DNA of 64,000 nt from Clonostachys chloroleuca (GCA_037952775.1 JBANAY010000003.1:11408001-11472000), one strand, 5' to 3'. Positions 1-14,000 are shown, numbered from the stretch's first letter. Translations and numbers: made by a program. Notes: generated by a model not told the origin, from the letters alone.

Positions 1-220
1 TCCGGAAGAGTCCTAAGCAGACTGGCTGAGAATTCTGTGGGAAAAGCAAAGCGTCTGGAGGCTCAAGTGTAGATCCCCTGTACACATCCTTTCTTTAGCG
101 GGCCCCGCTGTGCCTTGACTGGCTGCAGCATCAAAAACTTGCAACTGAATCTTATCTGTCCAGCTCCAGCTTCATCAATCCAGCCATAGCTGCGTGCCAT
201 CCCAGCTATAACCATACGAA

Positions 221-933
221 ATGGCGCCCAAAAGACCCCGGGAGGATTCCGAGAAGGCTCCGGATGCAAAGAAACCCCGGCGTGGCTTTCGAGTCGGCCC
301 TGACAACCTCCCAGATGGACCCTGGCGTAGAAAAGGTCGGTCTCAATCTTTTCTCATTCATGCTCTCATCTACGCTCATGTGTGGATGTCCTTTCATCAG
401 TCTAACATACCCCTGCAGTTACAAAAATCAAGCAGGGCCTTATTGTTAAGGCCAAGCTGAAAAAGAACTACGCCAAGATTAAGGCGAGGGAGGGAAAAGA
501 GCGTCAAACTTCGGCTGAAGATAATGATCATGACAGTAATGGCAATGAGGCAACGGAGAAGCCGTCTGGGGGGGATGAGCCAGAACAGCTTCACCCCACA
601 CGCCAGCTCATGCTGCTGAAGGACGAGGAGATGGCACAGGCGGGCGCCGACCCCGAGAAGCAGCATGATGTCAGCGATGGACAACGCCGCAGGACTCGGC
701 GACCAGGTTACTATGACAAGCAGCTCAAGAAGGCAGATGAGCGGCGCATCGAGAGTGAGGCTCGGGCACAGGAGTTTCAGCGGCGCAGGGAGGAGCGTGA
801 GAAGAAGATTGCCGAGAGGGAACGTTACAAGAGAGCAATGGCAAAGACAATCGGCAAGGACGGGAAGAAGAAGCTCGGGAGGGAGAGCAGTCTGCTGCTG
901 GACAAGGTTAGGAAAATGGTTGCCGACCAGTAG
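221..933 (+). CDS. FYV7: FYV7-like rRNA-processing protein
   Basis: Two exons, 221-335 and 419-933, joined in phase 1, give 209 residues. The 83-base intron has a GTCGGT donor, a TCTAAC branch site at about 401 and a CTGCAG acceptor. The protein is very basic and mostly helical: a Lys/Arg-rich N-terminus (PRRGFRVGPDNLPDG), a middle KIKQGLIVKAKLKKNYAKIK segment, then a long charged coiled region (RRPGYYDKQLKKADERR... KKIAERERYKRAM) ending KKLGRESSLLLDKVRKMVADQ. This order matches the Fyv7/TAP26 family, nucleolar factors needed for early pre-rRNA cleavage and 40S maturation in yeast. The ATG at 221 is in good context (GAAATGG). Function is inferred from family resemblance only. A long antisense ORF over the same bases looks like a shadow of the biased codon use. 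Confidence 0.8.
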
Positions 934-3900
934 GAATTGAGCGAGAGGCGCCGGATGCCGAGGAGGGCGGACGCCATACCCATCATATTTTTTCAAAACG
1001 ACGCATAATATTTCACGGAACCATTGATTTCTACCGCCTGCTCTGGCACTATTCACATAGGTTGACGAATGACTGGATATGTCTGTAGGTGGGCCGCTGT
1101 CGTGTGACAAACTATCGGTAGCTGGGGCACGGCACGTTTCTCCTAAGGCAATAGCTTCGCGGCCGAGAAGGAAAAAATCTCGATGTGTTGAAGGGGGTGT
1201 GTGACGGGGGGCGGGTACTGAAAAAGAAATGGCAATCAAAAGTGATCAACCGTTTCGGAAGATCGTCTGTATTGTCTCAGACGACGTGTTTGGAGTTGAT
1301 GGGTTCCAGGTGGTCGGTGGGTAATTCTAATCTTGGTATGTGCTGGATCTCGACAACACACACCGTGGAGAAGCTCCTGTTCTTAAGACGGCGTGGAAGT
1401 CATGGCCAATTGGGAGTACGTTAGTAGTCATTTGTCCAAGCCGAGTATACGACGAAGAAATCCAAAGGATGGGGAGTTTTCTCCATCGCAAGCCTGAAAT
1501 CAATAGAGCCATTGGCATTGATACAGGGACACATACATTCATATCGAGACAACGCGTCGTTCGTCAACCTGGATCTGGCATTCTGGTATTCCGGGCCTCC
1601 TCCACATCCCATATCCACCGACCCATTCTGCGCTGGGATTAGGAACGCGGGACAATGACACATTTGACAGGATAGTGATGAGCCGGGCGCTTACGCAGTG
1701 AAACAGCAGGCCCTCTTTCTCGGATGCAGACCTGCCTCCTCCCGTCATCTTGTATCTGTGCTGTGTGCTTGTTCATATCAAATGTACCTACATGCTGCAG
1801 ATGAGACAGGCGGGCGGAAATTAAAGACCTCGACGGTCTTCAGCCTCTTGGTCAGCGGTAATGAATGGCGGTGCGGATGGATCAAGTCCAATGTAGCAGC
1901 CCAGATGTGATACGCACGCCCAAAGAGGAGCGCCCTACTAGTGGCGTTTCATGCGGTTTCAACCATGGTTTTCAGGGATCAGGCCCCCAATGGCACCTGG
2001 GGGAAACTTGGTTGAGACCGAATAATAATGGCCACGCACTATTTGGCCTGTGACTGGTGGCCGCGCGAAGCCCAAGCAATGCCAATGGAGCTAGCGTGCG
2101 CAAGCTGCAGGCGTGAGCTGAGGCCATCTGAAACATGCGAATGCTTAAGTTCTGTGCCTGCCGATTTATTGCTCGAAACGATGTGCTATTGCCGGGCAAA
2201 TGAGTGACCTCCTGGTACCCAAGGGGTCTGTCCCTTACCACGCTTCATGTCACTCCTCTTTTTGACAATGCCTTGTGCTACATTAGCCAAGTACCCTCGC
2301 CGATGGGAGAAGGAAGGAGGGCAAACAAGGTAGAAAAAGACATCTGAGGGTTCAGCTGGCTGTGGGTCGTTCTCAGGCTTGGTGGAGGCAGAGTCGACTT
2401 GATTCTGGGGCGCAAGACCCGACGGTCTGTCAATAATCCCCCGTTGGTCATGAATACGACGTTCATTTCGATTCACAAGAGTCTTACAAGTTGTTGCGCC
2501 ACGAAATGGGTGGTGTGGATTGAGGCTATTGGCCTGGTTTGGGAGATGGATCGGTAAGGATGGTGGCGTGACCCCTGGCAGGGCACCACACCAGGGCAGG
2601 GCATGGTTAGCCACTGAATAGATGAAACGGGTCAGTCAGAGGGTAGATAATGTTGGTCCAGATGTTAGAAAGCAGACAATATCCACACGAGTAATCAATG
2701 CCGAGTGATTGGTATCTGGCTTAGAGATGATATCTTAATGAAGCAGCAACGCACCTGACAGAGTTGGCTTTTCTCGCGTGCACAAAGGGGGAAGGCGTAT
2801 GTCCATAATCAGCTGAGCTGAGAGTAAGTGTTGTCATCCAGCCTTCCCTAACAATGCGAGAAGGGAAGCCGAGGATACCCGGAGAACGAGCAGAACGAGC
2901 CTCGCCGTATGTGCAAGAGGACAATCATGGAAACCACCCATTCGCTTAGACGCCAACCGATTATGCACACCGTGGTCTGCTGGTTGCTGGTTGAACGTGG
3001 TTGGCGCATAATACTACTACACGATATTTGGCATCCACGTTAGGTACATGTGCGTATATACGCACAGACACAAACACAGAGGAAACCGCATACAAGATAC
3101 CCCAGCCCAGGGCTAATGGTAGAAGATCTCTGTCAACGGCGACCTCTAGCCGAAGCACAGCTGGACTTGGGTGGTCCGTGTGGTGGGCCCATATTACACT
3201 CATTCCCCGATAGACACAGCTGGTTGGTCTTGGGGGTCAGAGGTGAGTGGGTAATGAACGACACGTCTCTATGCTCATGTTCTTCAGCAAAGATTAGTAG
3301 TAGAACCGAAGCCACGACACCATCTGGAGTTGCGTTCTGTCTCATCACAGTCCGTGCTCAAAAGCCAGTGAATTGGCGGAGCTGCCCCTACTATGCAGGA
3401 AGCGCTTCTGACATGACATCAGCCGAGTTGCCATGAAAGGAGCTGTAATACAACTTACTGCTTTATTATGAATATACGCTATGGGGGCTTTTTCCATCAG
3501 CCTCAAGCCCTCCATAGGCTATGACTCTAGTCGGCACGAGTCGGGGCTTGTAATTAGTGCTGTGATGAGGGTAATCACAGTTGTTTCTTCCCAGCGCTGC
3601 TAACTATGCCTGGATAGGTAGTTGGCACTCCCTACACAGCAGTAATTGCGAATTATACCATGGAACAAAACAAAAGTTGCCTCCCAATCGCCGCCGTCGA
3701 CAGTTGCAGCGAAGGAAGGATTGATACCTAGCCCACGCCGGGAAGCACGCCCAGGGCTCGAGAAGGGCTGGGCCGGGCAGGGGTAAGAAACTGTCCACCA
3801 GGGCGATTACAGGCCTTCTCGGCGAGGTACTGGCAGGTACCTGTTTAAGGACAGGTTGCCTACCCCACCAGGACCCCAGCTCCAAATCAGACCCCATCGA

Positions 3901-6002
3901 GAGTCCTCACACAAGAGAAGCCCACTAAAACACTCTTCGAACAGTGGAGAGAGCCCCTGAGCGACATCATTACGAGGAGCTAAGGGAGCACCTAATATCA
4001 ATGATTAGCCTAGGTCTTGCTGATGGAGAACTCCTGTGGGCGTCACGCTTTGATGAAGATTGATCGGGTTTATATCATCACCGTCCGCGCCCTAATGTTG
4101 ACGACACTGAATCAATCTTGCTGGAGTCTAGCTCCCCAAAGTCTAAAGGCACCAGCAATGGCAGCAATGGATTGATATCAAGTTTGCCTTCTTCTTAGCC
4201 GCTAGCTCTAGGAGGGTTGGAGATTGGTCCCTAGCTTGATTAGTTGGCTGAGCTATATCCATTGCTTCCGTGCTGTATCAAAGGTGATGGAGCCATGAGC
4301 CGCATCATCTTCCCACGAGCGTTGGGGTGCTTTCTTCATCAATTGAAAGAATTGTGATAAAACGTGCTGGCCACCCTGGCATCAGCTTCAAATCTGTTTT
4401 CCTCAACGGGGCAGCTGCTTGTAGAGGAAGTCCCCCGACAAACATGGTCATGATACGACTCGTAGAATTAGCAGCTCCATAGTTCAATAGACACAGCAAA
4501 CGCCTGTGGGTTGAGAGACGTACACATTAGGACTTGAGAAGCATCGGGTGTGATTTGCGTAGGTAGGTCATCTGGGTTGTTGGCACTGCAGACGGAATGC
4601 GCCGAGGCTGGCTTGAATCCGTTCGGTCAAGATACAGCCAGACATGCATCGCGAAGTGTACATACGTAACATGCGTGCGTGGATAGGCAGGATAATCTTG
4701 CTGCTCCCCGTCACGAAACAACGAGATGATGGCTGAACCGTTGTGCAACATTGGTGGCAGGCTCCTAAGATTACAGTCTCCCTGCCTAGCTTCTGACCCA
4801 GGTGTTTCTGAGTGCAGCTGGGCCAGAGGCGGCCGGCAAAGGATGGATCTTGATGCGGAGTCGGGGATTATTTGCCCTTGGCCCTACTACTGCAGAGGCC
4901 TACAGGGCAGGCGAGATGGATTGAGTTGCTGTCGAATAGTCCGTGACCAGAACAGTATCTGGCCGCCATGGATGCTTCTTTTGTTCCTTCCTGGGCGTGC
5001 CTCCGTCGGAAGCCTGGTCCTTCCTTCCTAGCAGCCAACTAAATTCAAGCCACCCATCTCGCCGGTTGCCATGTGTGGAAGTACCTGTTCTGTAGTGGCA
5101 TCCAGCAGCGGTTCATGGAGGGGCGGTGACCCATGATCTGTGGCTGGCCTGGTGCATTATTAGCACGGCGTAGAGACCTGGTAAGATGGGCGCCACTAGC
5201 GACTATGCTAGCCTGGGTAAGACCGCTGTCGATGGTGCGGACCCAGTCAAGCCAGGTACACATCTGTACAAGCTGCTTGTACTCCAGGTACCTCCACCCG
5301 CTGCCCGCTCTCCAGACTGGCACTGGACAGCCCCCTGGCGGAATGCGTCTGGCACATTTTAGCCTGGCCCCTCGACCAGGCGGTGCCAATCCCCGTCCCG
5401 CTCCAGCAGCTTGGCCAACACCGTCCCGGCCTGGCCATCCTCTCAACACCCAATCATCCGCTCATTGGATGTGTGATTCGCAGCTGGATTGTGTGGGAGT
5501 GCCCTGACTCTTTTTTTTATCATCTCTTAATCGTTTTTTGGTGGTTCTTGCGGCAAAGCAACTCGACTGGCTTACTCAAGTCCCAATCTTGTGTATTTCA
5601 TGACATGTGCTTCGTTTCTTCCTTGATGCTTCCATCCGAACCTCATCCCTCCTCGCCCGCTCGTGCCCTCCACGCCTGAGCATCACGTCGTCGGCAGTCT
5701 GCGTCTTCGCCTCGCTCAACTCTACCATCGTGCTCTCCGCCCCCGTCGCTCGCTTATCCCCCGGTCTGGCAGCCCGTCTGGATTGAAACACTATCGATGG
5801 TCCCGATTCTTCGCCGCTGTAGATTTCCCCTGCCAACGCATACCTAGCCACTCCAACCGACGGGCACTCTATCTCGACTGCGCGAGAGCGTCCCTTCCAA
5901 CCTTCCCACGTTCCCTCTCCATCTTCGCTGATATAGGAGACCCTACGTCGCACTTTCATACCAACAGGCCGGCATCGCTGAGCGACGCCACGTTTGCCCG
6001 CC
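934..6002. other. Gene-free stretch, including the probable leader of the RhoGAP gene
   Basis: About 5 kb with only short, mutually overlapping ORFs on both strands that share no recognisable domain or splice pattern. Inverted repeats cluster at about 3478-3580. From about 5500 the plus strand becomes C/T-rich, as in fungal core promoters and leaders. Two short upstream ORFs starting near 5600 and 5624 would lie in the RhoGAP leader if transcription starts there. I see no tRNA, intact transposase or terminal repeat. Confidence 0.5.
3478..3580. repeat. Cluster of short inverted repeats
   Basis: Three nested or adjacent hairpins can be read. CTATGGGGGCTT at about 3479-3490 pairs imperfectly with AAGCCCTCCATAG at 3505-3517. 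CAAGCCC near 3504 pairs with GGGCTTG near 3544. CTGTGAT pairs exactly with ATCACAG across a 7-base loop near 3560-3580. There is no ORF here. It could be a transposon relic or a structured transcript; neither is shown. Confidence 0.4.
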
Positions 6003-9000
6003 ATGGCCGCCATCATTGACGAGTATCTCGACACCACCATGGAGCAGGAAGATGTGTTTCCATGTAAAGGTTGCGGAGAGGTAAGCCGTTTCAATGCATT
6101 AATATACACTCGGTCTCGAAATCTGAATTGCCTTCATACAAGAGTTGGCGAAAGTGGGGGTTATTCCTTGCGGGACTGTACATTGACTGACTTCCATGGC
6201 AGATTCTCGAGGAAGGCAAAGCATACGAGCTTGGTAAGTAGTCGCTGTTCCCTAACCTAGTCTTGGTCATTCATGCCACGGAGCCCTCTCACACCTCACT
6301 GAGTTACTTTCTCATACAAGAGAGCCAGAGCATGATCCTCAAAACTCTTGGGAATCTGCCTCACAGGCCTCGTTTGGTGTCGCGAGCCCCGCGCATGTCA
6401 ACTGCTCCCAGTTGCGGACTGGTGTGTTCCTTTGTCGCTTGAGCATATGCTGATCATCCCCATTCACAGCCGGTAACCGATGGCATCTCGACTGTTTCCG
6501 CTGTAACACCTGCCACACGCTCCTCGACTCCGACGCAAACTTGCTCCTCCTCGGCGATGGCTCGCTCATTTGCAGCAACTGCACATACAGTTGCAGTGCC
6601 TGTGGCAACAAGATTGAGGATCTGGCCATTCTCACTGGTGACCAGGCTTTCTGTTCCACTTGCTTCCGCTGCCGCAACTGCAAACGCAAGATTGAAAATC
6701 TGAGATACGCAAGGACATCGCTGGGAATCTTTTGCATGGGCTGCCACGAAACTATCATTGCTAAGAAGCGGAAGAAATCGAAGGCTGCGGCATCCGCCAA
6801 GAGCAGGGAGAAGGAATCTCCCATGATCACCGAGAAGTCGCTCCCAGCGCTTCCCCCCAACGAGATCCCCAAAGGCGCTTTCTCCAATGACAAGGTCGAT
6901 CCTGATTCCGATACACCAACGGAAATCTCGCCCAGACCGCGCCAAGGCCATCGATCTACCACGTCCGCTTCACGAGATAGCTCCCGGCCCGCCAGGTCTC
7001 CCGAGCGTTCGGGCAAGACAGATGGTCTGGGCCTTTCTGGAAATACCTATCGAAGCAACAGGAGCTCCACGTTGACGGGCAGCGATTCAACGGAGAAAGA
7101 TGATGGGTTCTTCATCCCCGTGGCTCTAGATCCTAGCCCGGCACCAACTCCAAATTCGATCAATAACGACAGTACTAAGAGGAAGGATTATTTCAATCTC
7201 CCCAAGTCGTCCTTTGCAGACAAGCGGAATGACTCCCCATCCTCGACACCCCACATCGCCTTTCAGAATAAGGGTAGACAGCAGTCTTCAGATCGTGACT
7301 TAACAGCAGCCCAAACCCCGACATCAAAGCTTTCCCAACCCTCGACGTCGAGGTCAGACCAACACTCGTCTCCTCCGAGTGAAGATAGACAACAGAGAGC
7401 TGCCCTACGATCTCAAACCAACACTGATGATAGTAAAGGCCAGACGCCCAAAGGCAGGAAAGCGGCTACTTCTTCCAGCAGCAGCTCTTCATCGATTCAT
7501 GAAGGTGGCGTGGATGTGAAAGCCAATCACTCTACCTCACAATCGGAAGTACGTAAGAATGGGGAAGCCGGCCTTCCGCCTTCACGATTCTCCCAAGATA
7601 CGAGAAAGCCAGAGGCAGACGACAGGAGAGGGTCAGGAGACTCAAACCCGAAATCCGGCAGCCGGCCTGATACTGGGAAACCAGTCACTCGTAAAGATAG
7701 CTCCCCTCCCTCAGCTAGGAATAGTAAGTTGAATCTTTTTTTTCGAATCTCTGGATTTGGTTCTTTTTTTACTGACTTGGTACAGCTGCACCAACTACGA
7801 AGGCTGGCCCGCAGCGTAGAGAGTCAGGAAACGAGGATGTCCCTCCTCCAAGAGTCCCCCCTCCACGGCTTAAAGCTGCCGACCAAAGCAGTTCCCGAAC
7901 CGACTATGCCAGCCCACGGGGTCCACCGCCTTCGTTGGCTGGGAAGCCTGGTACAGGCTCGAGAGATGAACAGGGATCACCTAAACCGTCTCCAAAGCTT
8001 CCTAGATGGAGTAACGGCGGCGATTTCACGATGGACGAGGATATGGCCAGGATACTCGGAACCGATGAGCCTTCCTCCAACATTCTGCGTCGGGCGTCCA
8101 ATGTCGCCAGACACGGCCGTACCAACAGTATTGACTCGAACCAAACACCAACTCGAGGAAGTCACACTCGTAGCATCAGCGAAACAACTCGGGGCACCGC
8201 CTCGCCCCAATGGCCCAAAGCTCCTCTTCATGAGGAACGAGGCTGGGCATCACCCGATTTGATGAGCCCGGTGTCGGTCTCGTCGCCCGATGATACTACC
8301 ATTCTAAGACGCCAATTACGGACATCCGAGCAACGCGTAGCCGAACTTGAGAAGCAGTTCAACACAGAAAAGGATCTTCAGAATCTTGACAGGAAACTAC
8401 TTGAGAAGAGGAAGACCGTTTCCGTTCTAGACACTCAAACTGAGATCATGATTCGACAGCTCGAGGTACTCGCCGGCTACGTTGAACGGGCAAAGGATTC
8501 CAAAAAGCCGATTGATCCTCGTGAATTAGAAGATTCAGCTATCAAGGACTTTGTCCAGAAGCTTGAGGAAGTCAAGATGGTCCTGGCAGAAAGCATCGAG
8601 CAACTCCACGAGGAGCGAGATCGTTTGGTGGAAGAAAGGGATCAAGCGTCAGCTGACAGGGATCATGCTCTCATGGAATTTGAACAGCTTTCTTCGAAGA
8701 ACGCCCAGTTGGCTGAGATGAACAATGATATGACGCACCAGCTGCAAGAAAAGTTCAGAAGCCAGGTGGCTGATGGCAAGTCAAGCAACGGCCTCGGCAT
8801 ATATGGCGAGAACAAGGCAGCAACTGCATCCTCGATCAATCTTGACAATGCCAGCATGACGACTGGACACACACTGGTTGGTGATGACGATCAGATTGTG
8901 GAGAACGGTCCTATAGCGGTACCAATCCGTAAGGGCCAAGTTAAGAAGTTCAACTGGAAGAAAGGTTCCAAGGGATTGGCCCAGAACGTCGCCAAGGGTG

Positions 9001-9976
9001 TTAGGGGTGCTGTGGTTGCATTCCAAAACGACCGTGGCGAGCGTATTCAACAAGTTGGGCCCGGGGCCATGGGTCCAGGGGACATTGGTATTCCCTACAA
9101 CAATACTATGGTTCCTCCGGAGCCATCAACTACGCCTGCGCCAATGATGCCGCAGCAAGGCAGGCAACCGAAGCATCCCCAACAAGGATTCGGTTTCTTC
9201 AGCAAGAAGGCATCCGCTGTTCCAAAGTCAGCCTCTGCCAATAGCGTGCCAGCGGCCGTTACGCCCGAGGCTCCTTCGACGCTTTTTGGTTCCGATTTGT
9301 CTGAGCGAGCTGATTGGGAGCGCCGTCAGATACCCAGCGTGGTGACTCGCTGCATCGAAGAAGTTGAGCTCAGAGGTGTGGACCAAGAGGGCATCTATCG
9401 AAAGACGGGAGGCAACTCCCAAGTCAACATGATCAAGGATGGGTTCGAGAGGAGCGAGAACTTTGATATTTCAGATCCCGACTGGGATATCACAGCCGTC
9501 ACCAGTGTTTTGAAACAATACTTCAGGAAGTTGCCAATCCCGCTTCTCACTTTTGAAGTATATGATAGAATTCTGGAATCAACTTGTACGTACACATCCA
9601 CGCATCAGAATTTTGTTCTCTAAACTAATGTCTCCTAGCAATCGTTGACCCATCAGAGCGTTGCGAACATTTGCGCCGAACTATTGCTTCCATGCCTGAA
9701 AAGCACCGTGACTGTCTTGAGTTCCTGATGTTCCATCTTGATCGTGTTGCTCAACGCCAGTCTGAAAACTTGGTAAGCCTATGACTCCATAACCTCAGTA
9801 TTTACTTTCACACCGCTAACTCGTCAAATCAGATGACTCCCAAGAACTTGGCTGTTGTCTTCGCTCCCACGATCATGTTCGATCGCAGTATCGAGAGAGA
9901 GATGACAGACATGCACTCCAAGAACCTTGCAGTGCAGTTCATCATTGAGAATAGCCGCAACATCTTTGTTGATTAG
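6003..9976 (+). CDS. LIM-domain Rho GTPase-activating protein (Rga1/Rga2 type)
   Basis: Six exons (6003-6080, 6203-6233, 6470-7723, 7786-9585, 9639-9772, 9833-9976) give 1146 residues. Two LIM zinc-binding domains lie at about residues 21-140; the first starts CKGCGE and crosses introns 1 and 2 to reach GNRWHLDCFRCNTC. A long Ser/Pro/Lys-rich disordered region follows, then a coiled coil at about 625-780 and a RhoGAP domain at about 955-1140. The arginine finger is in EGIYRKTGG (about residue 991), with LKQYFRKLPIPLLTF and MTPKNLAVVFAPTIM also typical. Known relatives switch off Cdc42/Rho GTPases at sites of polarised growth and septation. Intron 2 (236 bases) is long for this window, but the LIM spacing C-x2-C-x17-H supports the direct join. 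The gene converges on STU1. Confidence 0.93.
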
Positions 9977-11051
9977 TTGCTGTGTCAGCTGCTTCTGGAT
10001 ATTCCAACCCCATCACATAAAGCACGCTCCTAGAGTGAAAGAAACTGCAGGAAATCAGTGGCGACTTTCGCAGAACGCCAACATTTAACGGGTGGTCGGA
10101 GAGTCCGCCCCTCATTTGCTTCGCGTCCTGCGGGCTAACATCATGCCCGCTGTCTCCTTGTGTCTTCGCAGAACAAGAGCGATGACTTTGGAGATTATAT
10201 TGGGCCCTCCCATGGGTCTGGCAGGGTCCCTTTATTTTCATGTGAATGAGTTTTTCACCTGCTGTTATGAATAAAGCTGGGGCTTGAAATGGCCCAAGTG
10301 TATCATATCTGCTGCTTGGCCAGTTCACGTCGGCTCTTGACCCGATTGCTTTCTACCCCTTGTTCATCTTTCACATCATTTTGTTAGCCTCCTTTTATAT
10401 CCATAACCCCTTCCACCTTATATACCATCTCATGGCTTTGGAGTTTGAATTGGTTGCGTTGATTAAAAGGGTGGGAATCTGTTTGCCCTCCTGGAAAGGC
10501 GGAAAGGGTGGTATTTTTTATTTTCTACGTTGACGATAGCTACTGTTTGAATTCACCTTGCTTCTTGTTGTTCTGGTCTTTCTCAATGTGTCGTAGTATA
10601 CTGCGGATATAGGATGGCGACATGTTTTGGGACGGTCTAGTTGTTTGAGCAGGATTATGCTTATGATGGGATGTGGACGTGTAATGCAATATCATAAATT
10701 GACTGATCTCCCCGAGAAGTGAACCCTCGCGTGATTCTGCCTGCCCTGTCAAGTAACTTGAATTGTCCCTCCAAGGCTTTGGATATACCATCGTCTTCAG
10801 CTCCGTTGGAAAGAATTACAGGATAAAATATTATTGCAATGTGATATATATATCATACATTCAAGCCACTCGAACCACTAAGCTAAACTACAGTATACAA
10901 TCAACTCATTCCAGCGCCGTATTATATATATATACTGTTTTTTACCATGCCCATCCACAACCAATCAATGCCCAGTGCCGAAAAATATAAAACGCCAATG
11001 CTTTGCCCTGCCCTTTTCTTGTTCTTTCCCACAAACCACGAAAACGCAACC
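9977..11051. other. Convergent 3' region between RhoGAP and STU1
   Basis: Holds the 3' ends of two converging genes. The part from about 10380 to 11000 is AT-rich, with TATATATA tracts near 10845 and 10925. ORFs here are short and lack domain signatures. No RNA gene seen. Confidence 0.5.
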
Positions 11052-14000
11052 TTAAACAAGGGAAACACCGCCATTCTCGCGCTGCCTCTTAATAATGTAG
11101 TACGTGATCAGGCTCTTTGGATCCTCCTTGATGTCCTTGAGGGAATCCCAGAACCGCTCCTCGCCCGCGCTCGCGTGCAGAGCAACGCAGAGCTGGACGG
11201 CATCCATGCGGACGCCAGAGTCGGTCGACTCCAGACATCGACTGGTGAGCTCCACCAGCAGCGCCAGCTCCGAGTCTGAGAGAACGACCTCCTCCTGCTT
11301 CTCCAGCATGGCTTTCAGAACGTGGAGGCCTGTGCTGAGAGCGCGGCAGCCCTCGGGCGTGCTGTCGTCCCAACCTTGCAGTTTCCTGCCGAGGACGACG
11401 ACGATCTCGGGGGGGTCGCCGAGGGTGACGAGCTCGTCGGCCAGTAGCTCCAGGCCGCTGATGATGTGGGCACGTCCCTCGTACCTGCTTCGAGTCTCGA
11501 GGAGGGACTCGAGGCATTTGGATACGTGGGGCTTGAAGTTGTCCCGCTCTCTCTTAAGGAGGAGTTTGATGGTGGTGAGAACCTGCGCTTTGACGTCCTG
11601 CGCCTTGTCCGACAGCATCGTTGACAGAGGGTCCTCGAGGAACTGGAAGAGACCGAGCAACAAAGCTTGGAACTTGTCGTCCGTGAAGACCGTCTTGCTG
11701 TCGCGTAGAAGGCTCTGCAACTTACGGAAGCCATGGACCTCGAGCGACTTGAGTTTGATCTTGGAGATTCCGCTATCTAGGAGGCGTGCGTTTTTGTTGG
11801 CCTTGTCTAGCGAGTCGGCATCGTCCGCTTCTTTGGCCTGGCCGTTGGAATGAGGTAAATTCGCGGCGTCCTCGTTCACCGGCTTGTCCTCGAGAACCGA
11901 GCCAGTGAAAACTGGCTTCGGCTCTTGCTGGTTCTCGACAAAGGGGTCTTCGTAGACTTTCACTGGCTGTGGGGTCTCATCTGAGGGTGAATGAATCTGA
12001 ACAGGTGCTTCGACGGGAGTTTCAGGGAGTGCTTCCACGTGTGGTTTGACGAGCTCTTCTTCGAATTTGTTGGCCTGTTGTGCGGTGGTTTCCTGTGGAG
12101 TGGGGATTTGAGGAACAACAAGCGTCAGGTCCTCGTTCAATTTCGCGGCAGGGCTGCTTGATAAGAGTGCTGACTGCGTGTTCTTAAGTCGCGTCGGACT
12201 CACTCTATGCGAAGCAACAGATCTCGGTCGTGCAACAGGGGACGTTATACTAGACTCGCTGGCGTGCGAAGCGTGCCCGGGCCGGGTCCTTTGGGCTGTC
12301 CTTCTAGGTGTCGTCTCCTTAGGTTTCGGTGCCAGCTTAGCCTTGAGGGTCCTAGGACTCTCGGCTTCGATGTGCTCGCCACGATCTCGAACTGAGTAAG
12401 GACCAGCCGTGGCAGGTCGAGGAGCAACTTCAGGTCGCTTCCTTGTTGGGCGCATGGGGGCGACTGACATCGAACTAGCATTAACAGAGACTGTTCCAGC
12501 TTCAGGGCGTGCCCTACTTCCTGAAGGCTTCGATGAAGAAGCGCCACTTGGTGGCTTGGGGTCTGACACTTTCCGTACAGGCGAAATATGGGCCATGGCA
12601 GACCCTGGTCGGGCAGGCAAACCCTTGGCTGCAATTGTCGCCTTCTTCTGTGCCATCATCGTTTCCCGGAGACTTGGTTTGCTGGCGGTCATAGTGCTCC
12701 TGGATAACCCCAGTCCTGGTCGAGCAGGCGCGTCTTCCTTCTTAGGGGCGTTAGGATTGCTAGGGTCCTTGTTCAGAAGCTTTTGGGCTGTTGCGTCTAG
12801 ATCCTCCATAATTCTGTCGGGGGTTAGATATTGTTCATTTGACTTAATAAAACAAGGATCCAGGAGAAGAGACTTACACATCGGCTCGCTGAGGCCAAAT
12901 GCCCCAAAATGCCCAAAACACTGATCGCGTCTTCTCTCTGACCGCAGGGTTTGGATCACCGAGCCCCTTCTTGATACATTTCTCAATTAGGTCAACTCCG
13001 CCTGTGTGCTCAACATGGCTCTTATGGTTGGCTTCCTTCTTCAGCATGGTCTTTAGCCAGCCGGTCGCATATGTGCGAGGAGCCACGTTCTTGTCTTGAA
13101 AGGCGATCCAGATATGCTGCATCAGCCTCTGGCTATAGGTCACATTGCTCAGAATGGTGTCGACGGTTGTGTTTGCCAGTTGGGAACTGATCTTCTTGGT
13201 TCCGGCGGACAGCTTGACAAACGTTTGCATGAGAAGCTCTACCATTGGGTCCATGGCAGGACCAAAAGCAACAGCAATATCCTGAACCAGCCCACAACCC
13301 TCCTTTGATAGACTGGTTCTCAGCGAGGTTACAGCTTTGATTATGCCGTCAAGCATCCCACGGAGGCCTGCGAGAAAGGTATCGGGGAAATCGGAAGTCG
13401 CATTGCCAGCGTTGAGTCGTCGCAATGTGACCATACTCTCTTCTCTCTTGATCCAGTTCTGTTCCGTCTCCCTGCCCTCAAAGAACCACGCCATTCCCTT
13501 AAAGATATCGTCGAGTTCGCGATTCGTGTTGACGTATTGAGGCTCAATGTTCTCGGCCCTAGTATCGACGGCGGGAGTGATTGGTCTTTCGCTTGACATG
13601 GATGATACGCTCGCGGCTAATGCTGGTCGAGCGGCGGGCGCAGCATTGGCGGGAGTCTCTGGACGGGTGCCAGTTGGGGCCAGCTCCTTCACAATAGCTT
13701 GCTCGATCGCAGGTCGGACTTTGAAGTTTTTCAGCTGTCGCTTCAGATCAGACTTTGCTGTGTTTGGTGCATTCCTACCCAGTCCCATGTCAGTCCTATC
13801 GATCCTCGGAACGAGATAATATGAAAGGGGGCATCTCACCTGAAAAGTTCAATGACGGTGCTCTTGGCAACATCTCGAACCATGCCATCGGCATCTTCCA
13901 ATAAATCCATAAGCAAGGGAACGTAGCTACGGAACTGGAGACCTTGCTCCTTGTGTGTCTTGTCGAAAGTCAGGACCAGAGTTGCATGTCGATTCGCTTC

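Noticed and set aside
397..1239. 280-codon ORF antisense to the FYV7-like gene
   Set aside because: Overlaps the confident coding exon in mirror frame, has low-complexity composition and no domain.
2186..2614. 142-codon minus-strand ORF in the 5-kb gene-free region
   Set aside because: No domain, irregular composition and no promoter-like context.
6321..6421. Possible cassette exon within intron 2 of the LIM-RhoGAP gene
   Set aside because: Flanked by usable splice sites and open, but its inclusion breaks the frame and the LIM zinc-ligand spacing.
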